Virus record (IMG/VR): IMGVR_UViG_3300043424_000354
Location: 1-64,000 of that record
Length of the DNA: 64,000 nt
Origin: a virus
Strand: one strand, 5' to 3'
Numbering within the stretch: position 1 is the first letter of the stretch; each line of letters begins with the position of its first letter. The translations under genes were made by a program, and so were the position numbers. Shown here piece by piece: positions 59,543 to 64,000 of the stretch. The notes below the pieces were generated by a model. That model was not told the origin of the DNA. It worked only from the letters and a program-made list of their open reading frames with translations, and ran no database searches.

Positions 59543-61435
59543 TTATTCTTGCGAGTTAGCAACCGCCGTAATGGTCAGTCCTGCTGTTACATTTGATACT
59601 GAATTTGCTGCGCTTGTATCTAACGTCAAAACAGTATTTCTAGCAGCATATGGGAAGACTGCGGAGGTTGAAGATTCTGTGGTTGATGTTAGATCGCTGG
59701 TCAAAATATTTGGAGCATCCCCAAACGGTTTGACGTAAACTCGAAGTTCTGTTTCATCCCCGAGTAGAGAGTCAATAGTTATATTTGAAATTGATACTAC
59801 TCCAGTATCATAATTAACAGAACCAACGTTTGATGAAATAATGGTATCATCTGCTGATTTCTTTAACACAAGAGTTCCAATATCACCAACAGTAGACGGA
59901 TGCCCGTCAGTAATGTATACTTCATACTGCTGTCCAGAAATCGTCGTATTAAAAAGTGTAGTTCTAACTGATTCTGGTTGCAACTTACTGTTAAATCTTA
60001 CGTCGTATTGATCGGACACACCCAAGAAAATCGGAATTCTTTTGTGCATCTCAATTTGAACGCTGGCAGAGAAGATAGACTTCGTAGTGCCTACGATTGC
60101 AGAAAGCAGTTTAGAATAATAGAAGTTCTTCTGTAACTTGTTTAGATTATTTGTAAAGAAGTTTTGAACGACTGTTCTAATTTCCGTTTCAATTCTCGAG
60201 GAAGTGAATGTTGTTTGCGTTTTATTGAAGTTGGCAGTAACGCCCAGACTAATATAGGTTTCGATCGGATCAACAAACTCAGGTTGAATCGATACCATAC
60301 TTCTTGGGCGAATGATGTCTCTAGAAATAATATCTTTATCTGCCTGCGTAATAATAGATCCAGGTTGCGGTTGGATTGCAATGAACACCTTACCGTAAAT
60401 CGGAGGAACATTTTCTTCCCCACCCCAAACGGAGATAGAGTTGATATTACTAAATCTTGAGGTGATCAACGTCTCATAGTCTGTCACAGTAACTGCTCTG
60501 TTCTTAGTAGCATTGAACTTGGGAGCATTATATCTGATGCTGTCAATGCTTTCTTGTTCTGAACCGCCTGTTGCTGCTTCGTTCAGATAGATAATTTTAG
60601 ATTCACCAGAACCAGTGAAAGTGGTTGAGACTGCAAAATTTGGAATAGAATTTGCTGCAGCGCCGCTACTTACAATATAGTCAACAATTACAATATTTCC
60701 CGTTACCAACTTTTTGCCAAGGATGTCATCACCGAATCTAATTTCATAAAGACCAGATGGACCTTCTTCAACAAAGAATCCCTTTGTTGTAGGATCTACG
60801 CTCATAATGTCTTCGTAGTAATTCCATGTTGTAGTGGTAACAACAGTAGAAGATTCTTGGACTCTTACTCTAATTGTTGAAATATCAATATTCTTATTCG
60901 GCAAAACGAATGGACCAGATAGATTTGATAAATCAGCAACAAAAGTATTTGTTACGCGCTTACCTTCGATCAATTCTACGTCAAAACTAAAACCAGTATT
61001 ACTTGTTTCCAATGTAACAAGACCAGAATAATAGTCCTGCTTTGGATAAAAAGTATAAGTGTTCTTTACTGTTTTGGCAGTAAAAGGAGTATCTCGCGTC
61101 AATGTTAAACTTGTTCCAGTATAACCTGATGGTGGATCAATTTGTAGAGTAATGTTTGCTCGAGCAGATCTTCTTGATGCACCTGTGTAACCAAGAGTTT
61201 TAGCGATTGATGCGACCGAGTTTCTCTTTACCGCGCTATCAATAAACATTTCATTTGCTTGAAGATGTGCAAGAGTGGCATTATAGTGAGTGTTGTATGC
61301 CAGAATATCAAGCAACATAGAAAGAGCAGAACCGTCGAAGTTATAATCTTGAAATTCTTCCTGCGATTGCAAGAAAGTTTTTAGATTTTGTTTGATCGCA
61401 TCGAAATCTAGTTCCGCTACATTTAGTTGTGTCAT
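59543..61435 (-). CDS. 6: Baseplate wedge gp6
   Basis: 630 residues (T4: 660). FDAIKQNLKTFLQSQEEFQDYNFDGSALSMLLDILAYNTHYNA, IDSAVKRNSVASIAKTLGYTG and the mid-part SIDSIRYNAPKFNATKNRAVTVTDYETLI are hallmarks (T4 gp6 EIKQNLIEWLNGQ). It forms the ring that links wedges and triggers sheath contraction. Confidence 0.95.
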   Translation of the reverse strand: MTQLNVAELDFDAIKQNLKTFLQSQEEFQDYNFDGSALSMLLDILAYNTHYNATLAHLQANEMFIDSAVKRNSVASIAKTLGYTGASRRSARANITLQIDPPSGYTGTSLTLTRDTPFTAKTVKNTYTFYPKQDYYSGLVTLETSNTGFSFDVELIEGKRVTNTFVADLSNLSGPFVLPNKNIDISTIRVRVQESSTVVTTTTWNYYEDIMSVDPTTKGFFVEEGPSGLYEIRFGDDILGKKLVTGNIVIVDYIVSSGAAANSIPNFAVSTTFTGSGESKIIYLNEAATGGSEQESIDSIRYNAPKFNATKNRAVTVTDYETLITSRFSNINSISVWGGEENVPPIYGKVFIAIQPQPGSIITQADKDIISRDIIRPRSMVSIQPEFVDPIETYISLGVTANFNKTQTTFTSSRIETEIRTVVQNFFTNNLNKLQKNFYYSKLLSAIVGTTKSIFSASVQIEMHKRIPIFLGVSDQYDVRFNSKLQPESVRTTLFNTTISGQQYEVYITDGHPSTVGDIGTLVLKKSADDTIISSNVGSVNYDTGVVSISNITIDSLLGDETELRVYVKPFGDAPNILTSDLTSTTESSTSAVFPYAARNTVLTLDTSAANSVSNVTAGLTITAVANSQE

Positions 61436-61436
61436 C

Positions 61437-61835
61437 TTATCTACTTCTTCTTAGAATTGTTGAAAATGTTACAGGATCATTAACACCTATCACATAAAAA
61501 TAAATTGTTACTTTAAATGCGTTGTCGTCAAATAGCGGAACTACATCAACTTGCTGCGATCTTACTCTTGGTTCATATTTGTTGATCAAAAGTTCTAGGC
61601 GCAATTTTAATGAGTTTGCTGTGATCATGTCAATATTTTCAAACATCATTCCATACACAGGAGAACCGAGTTTCGGTTGGAATGGGCGCTCATAATAATT
61701 AGTTAAAATTAAAGTCTTGAGTGCTTGCTTTACGGCATTAACATCATACTTCCTCGCGACGTCACCCGTAATTGGATGCGCCGCGAAGGACAGATCTAGA
61801 TCTGAGTATATTCTGTTTACTTGCTTCGTGCTCAT
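61437..61835 (-). CDS. 25: Baseplate wedge gp25 (lysozyme-like fold)
   Basis: 132 residues (T4: 132). IYSDLDLSFAAHPITGDVARKYDVNAVKQALKTLILTNYYERPFQPKLGSPVYGMMFE is the gp25 signature, with EPRVRSQQ later. Structural initiator of the sheath; the fold resembles lysozyme but has no catalytic residues. Its late box sits only 6 bases before the ATG. Confidence 0.93.
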   Translation of the reverse strand: MSTKQVNRIYSDLDLSFAAHPITGDVARKYDVNAVKQALKTLILTNYYERPFQPKLGSPVYGMMFENIDMITANSLKLRLELLINKYEPRVRSQQVDVVPLFDDNAFKVTIYFYVIGVNDPVTFSTILRRSR

Positions 61836-61840
61836 ATGCT

Positions 61841-61848
61841 TATTTATA
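61841..61848 (-). promoter_or_regulatory. Late box TATAAATA very close to gp25
   Basis: Exact TATAAATA in the gap between gp5 and gp25, but with just 5 bases to the gp25 ATG, which would make the transcript leaderless or begin after the ATG. Confidence 0.5.
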
Positions 61849-61850
61849 TG

Positions 61851-64000
61851 TTACCACGGGATAAACCTACCTTTACTTAAGAATATTGTTTGACTTCCGC
61901 TTTGACGGCAAGTTCCGTTTGCGCTACCGCTTCTCTTTTGCCCGTTCCATAGAACATATCCAATATGCAACCATGCAGTAGATCCGTTCGCAGTCTCTAG
62001 CAGAATTTGGTCGCAGCGTGGTAGAGATGTTGCTACGAAGTTTGCGATCTCAACCATCTTTTGTTTGTTTGAAGCATACTGCGGCCACTGCAAGTCAACT
62101 GCAGCATATCTGTGCGCCGACATGGTGTCGTGCCTAAATCCAGAGTTAATTCTGAACCCAGGATACTTTTCGCGCAGAGGTTCGAGAATGTTAAGAGCAA
62201 GGCATCTATAGTTCTGGATAATTTCCCACTTATTATTTTTGCCCTTTGGATAGGCAATGAACTGCGATAGACTTCTAGTTGGGAAGAAGTCTTTCAATCT
62301 GTAATTATCTGACAGAACAATATCACCGTTAATCTTGTTTCCGCCAAGTGCTGGCAGTGGTTGTTTAGTCTTGTAGTATTTGTCGCACCCAGCAATAGCA
62401 GGAGGGACTGTGCCGAAGTCGCCGACTTGTTCCCCACCAGTGCCCGAACCTGAATCTGGTCCAAGTGGATTGGATGGATCATTTGGACTTACGCAATCCG
62501 CGGAACCACTATCTGGCGAATCTGGAACGTCGTTATCAGTAGTATCCGACGATCCTTGGTTACCACCACCTACACCACCAGCAGACCCACCAACATATTG
62601 CGACTTGCCTGCGACGGACTTACTGACTGGTTTTTCGACAGTCTTGGTATTTGACAACGGAGCAGCAACAGCACAAACTGCCTCTGCTGCTGCAACAGGA
62701 GCAGTAACAGTTGCGGTTGTATTACCCTTGATGTTAGTGGTATCATCAGGCGAGTTATGAGTTCCCTTGAGGTTTGTTGTTCCTGCATTCAGGGTTGTGA
62801 TATTTGCAGTTGTAACATCAATTGTGGCGGTGTCAATCGGCGAAGAAGTAACAAGAGGTGCCTTGAGACTGATATTACCAACACCCTCAACATTTACTCC
62901 TGCGCCCGATTTAATTTCAGTCGCTGCGCCAGACTTAGACTTAATACTTGCATCAGTACAGGTGTTCATATCGCCCGTCGAGTGATTGTAGTATGCACCA
63001 GCAGATTTAATGTGGGTATCTGTCTTCGAAGTGAGGTTAAGTCCTCCATCTGTTGTCAAATTAAATTTACCAGCAGCGTCTGTAGTAAAGTTACCCTTCG
63101 CGTCGATGTCAATGTCACCAACATTCTCGAGTGACATCAATCCGCCATTTCTTGCGTAGATACCTTCACCAACAGACAGCGATAAACGGCCGCCGATATT
63201 GACATCAATGTCATTGTGAATATCCATCGAAACTCGACCATGCATAGTCAAGTTTGTATCGCTCATAATAATAACATTGCAATTACCTGCAACGTGAACG
63301 TTAGCAACACCCTCGATTAAGATATATCCGTCCTTGTCCAGAATGGTGTAACCATCACCAACAATCTTAGTGACCTTAGTTCCGTCTGGTCCAATCTCAT
63401 CAAATGTCCCTGAACGGTGAGCAAAGTTTAATCGTTCTGAACCAGGAGTGTCATCGATTTCAATAGCGTGTCCTGCCTCAGATCCAAACACCTTATTATA
63501 TGGATACTGTGCGTTATAAGGTGATTCTGGTTGCGCCCAAGTTGCACCATTTCTACCAGCAGTTGGAACTTCGCGTTTTCTATTTGCGTTTCTTGCTGCA
63601 GGAGATGCACCTGCGCTAAGAGTTTCTCTGTTACCAGCAGAAGTTTTTGGACTCGCACCAACTTGTGGCGAGTTTACCCCTGTTGCCAGTGGGTTGGTAT
63701 CAGGTTTATTTACAGAAGATCTTAACGGATATACTTTATTAGGATCCTTGAATCCTTTTGAATCATCTTGCATTGATGCTGGAACTACGTCAGCATTTGA
63801 TGGTTGATTATTTGCTCTAAAGGTTTCAGTAGAGTTTTCTTTGTTTACTTCTTCTTCAGATGCAGCATTCTTAACCTGCGTCGATGGGGGATCGGTAACA
63901 TCAGTTTCTGCTGGTTTCGTTTCTAGAACAACCTTTTCTTGAGTCTTTTCTTTAGTTCTCGTAGTTCCATCTGCGCTGACAGTTTCAACTGTTGTGGTTT
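61851..64000 (-). CDS. 5: Central hub/spike gp5-like protein with M15-peptidase-like end, cut by window edge
   Basis: At least 715 residues; the frame stays open to the right edge, where Thr/Glu/Lys-rich residues precede ATG 63773, so the true start is outside the window. The spike core is visible in DGYTILDKDGYILIEGVANVHVAG and repeated short strands, a triple beta-helix as in T4 gp5. The final 130 residues contain INSGFRHDTMSAHRYAAVDLQW and STAWLHIGYV, the H...D...H pattern of M15/DUF882-type DD-peptidases (H554, D560, H603 counted from ATG 63773), with one residue less between the first His and Asp than usual. T4 instead has a lysozyme domain in mid-protein. Peptidoglycan cutting on entry is inferred. 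Confidence 0.82.
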   Translation of the reverse strand, partial: TTTVETVSADGTTRTKEKTQEKVVLETKPAETDVTDPPSTQVKNAASEEEVNKENSTETFRANNQPSNADVVPASMQDDSKGFKDPNKVYPLRSSVNKPDTNPLATGVNSPQVGASPKTSAGNRETLSAGASPAARNANRKREVPTAGRNGATWAQPESPYNAQYPYNKVFGSEAGHAIEIDDTPGSERLNFAHRSGTFDEIGPDGTKVTKIVGDGYTILDKDGYILIEGVANVHVAGNCNVIIMSDTNLTMHGRVSMDIHNDIDVNIGGRLSLSVGEGIYARNGGLMSLENVGDIDIDAKGNFTTDAAGKFNLTTDGGLNLTSKTDTHIKSAGAYYNHSTGDMNTCTDASIKSKSGAATEIKSGAGVNVEGVGNISLKAPLVTSSPIDTATIDVTTANITTLNAGTTNLKGTHNSPDDTTNIKGNTTATVTAPVAAAEAVCAVAAPLSNTKTVEKPVSKSVAGKSQYVGGSAGGVGGGNQGSSDTTDNDVPDSPDSGSADCVSPNDPSNPLGPDSGSGTGGEQVGDFGTVPPAIAGCDKYYKTKQPLPALGGNKINGDIVLSDNYRLKDFFPTRSLSQFIAYPKGKNNKWEIIQNYRCLALNILEPLREKYPGFRINSGFRHDTMSAHRYAAVDLQWPQYASNKQKMVEIANFVATSLPRCDQILLETANGSTAWLHIGYVLWNGQKRSGSANGTCRQSGSQTIFLSKGRFIPW

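Noticed and set aside
1-64000. tRNA genes
   Set aside because: I saw no cloverleaf with a T-loop (GTTCRANYC) and matching acceptor arm in the short gaps; a covariance-model scan would be decisive.

Overview
This window is a continuous piece, open at both ends, of the genome of a T4-like contractile-tailed phage (myovirus). Almost everything is on the minus strand, so genes read from high to low coordinates. The core set is unmistakable: DNA polymerase gp43, RegA, clamp loader gp44/gp62, clamp gp45, recombination nuclease gp46/gp47, late sigma gp55, UvsW, UvsY, the head genes gp20-67-68-21-22-23, tail tube gp19, sheath gp18, terminase gp16/17, neck gp13/14/15, and baseplate gp5, gp25, gp6, gp7-like and gp8. 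Accessory genes (Hsp20, peptide deformylase, CobS-like ATPase, 2OG oxygenase, peroxiredoxin, FkbM methyltransferase) resemble the aquatic T4-like lineage (cyanophages, alphaproteobacterial phages) more than enteric T4. No photosynthesis gene and no tRNA gene was seen. The host is inferred to be a Gram-negative bacterium and cannot be named from this sequence.

Layout from low to high coordinates. 1-8.2 kb: replication module (gp43, secreted nuclease, Sm-like protein, Hsp20, RegA, gp62, gp44, a sugar-epimerase-like SDR, a peroxiredoxin, gp45). 8.2-13.7 kb: accessory early genes (MoxR/CobS-like AAA+ ATPase with a very long HExxH/VWA CobT-like partner, FkbM methyltransferase, exported small protein, HAD phosphatase). 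13.7-21.4 kb: ClpP-like protease, deformylase, gp46/47, gp55, UvsW, UvsY. 21.4-35 kb: head, tail tube/sheath, packaging and neck. 35-38 kb: small fibre-type proteins and a repeat-containing fibre. 38.1-41.7 kb: the only plus-strand block, four tandem related putative glycosyltransferases and a methyltransferase-like gene. 41.7-44.1 kb: oxygenase, nucleotidyltransferase-like and glycosyltransferase-like genes. 44.1-48.4 kb: two extraordinary paralogous proteins built from x-[Y/F]-x-G tetrapeptides, plus small fibre proteins. 48.4-64 kb: a 2000-residue structural protein and the baseplate wedge and hub, ending in a gp5-like spike that carries a possible M15-type peptidase domain in place of the T4 lysozyme.

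Two promoter classes are visible by eye. Early or replication genes have sigma70-like promoters (TTGACT/A, exactly 17 bases, TAxxxT-type -10) before gp43, the CobS-like and CobT-like genes, the HAD gene, gp55, uvsY and others. Structural genes have the T4-type late box TATAAATA before gp23, gp22, gp18, gp13, gp25, the second tube-like gene, the fibre cluster and hsp20, matching the gp55 late sigma encoded here. Genes are very tightly packed, with ATGA, TAATG and TGATG junctions, and no gene-free stretch exceeds about 130 bases.

The most unusual features are the xYxG repeat proteins, the four-copy glycosyltransferase cassette on the opposite strand, a 13-bp perfect inverted repeat around one early promoter whose arm recurs in the neighbouring CobS-like promoter, and a perfect-consensus antisense promoter upstream of gp55.
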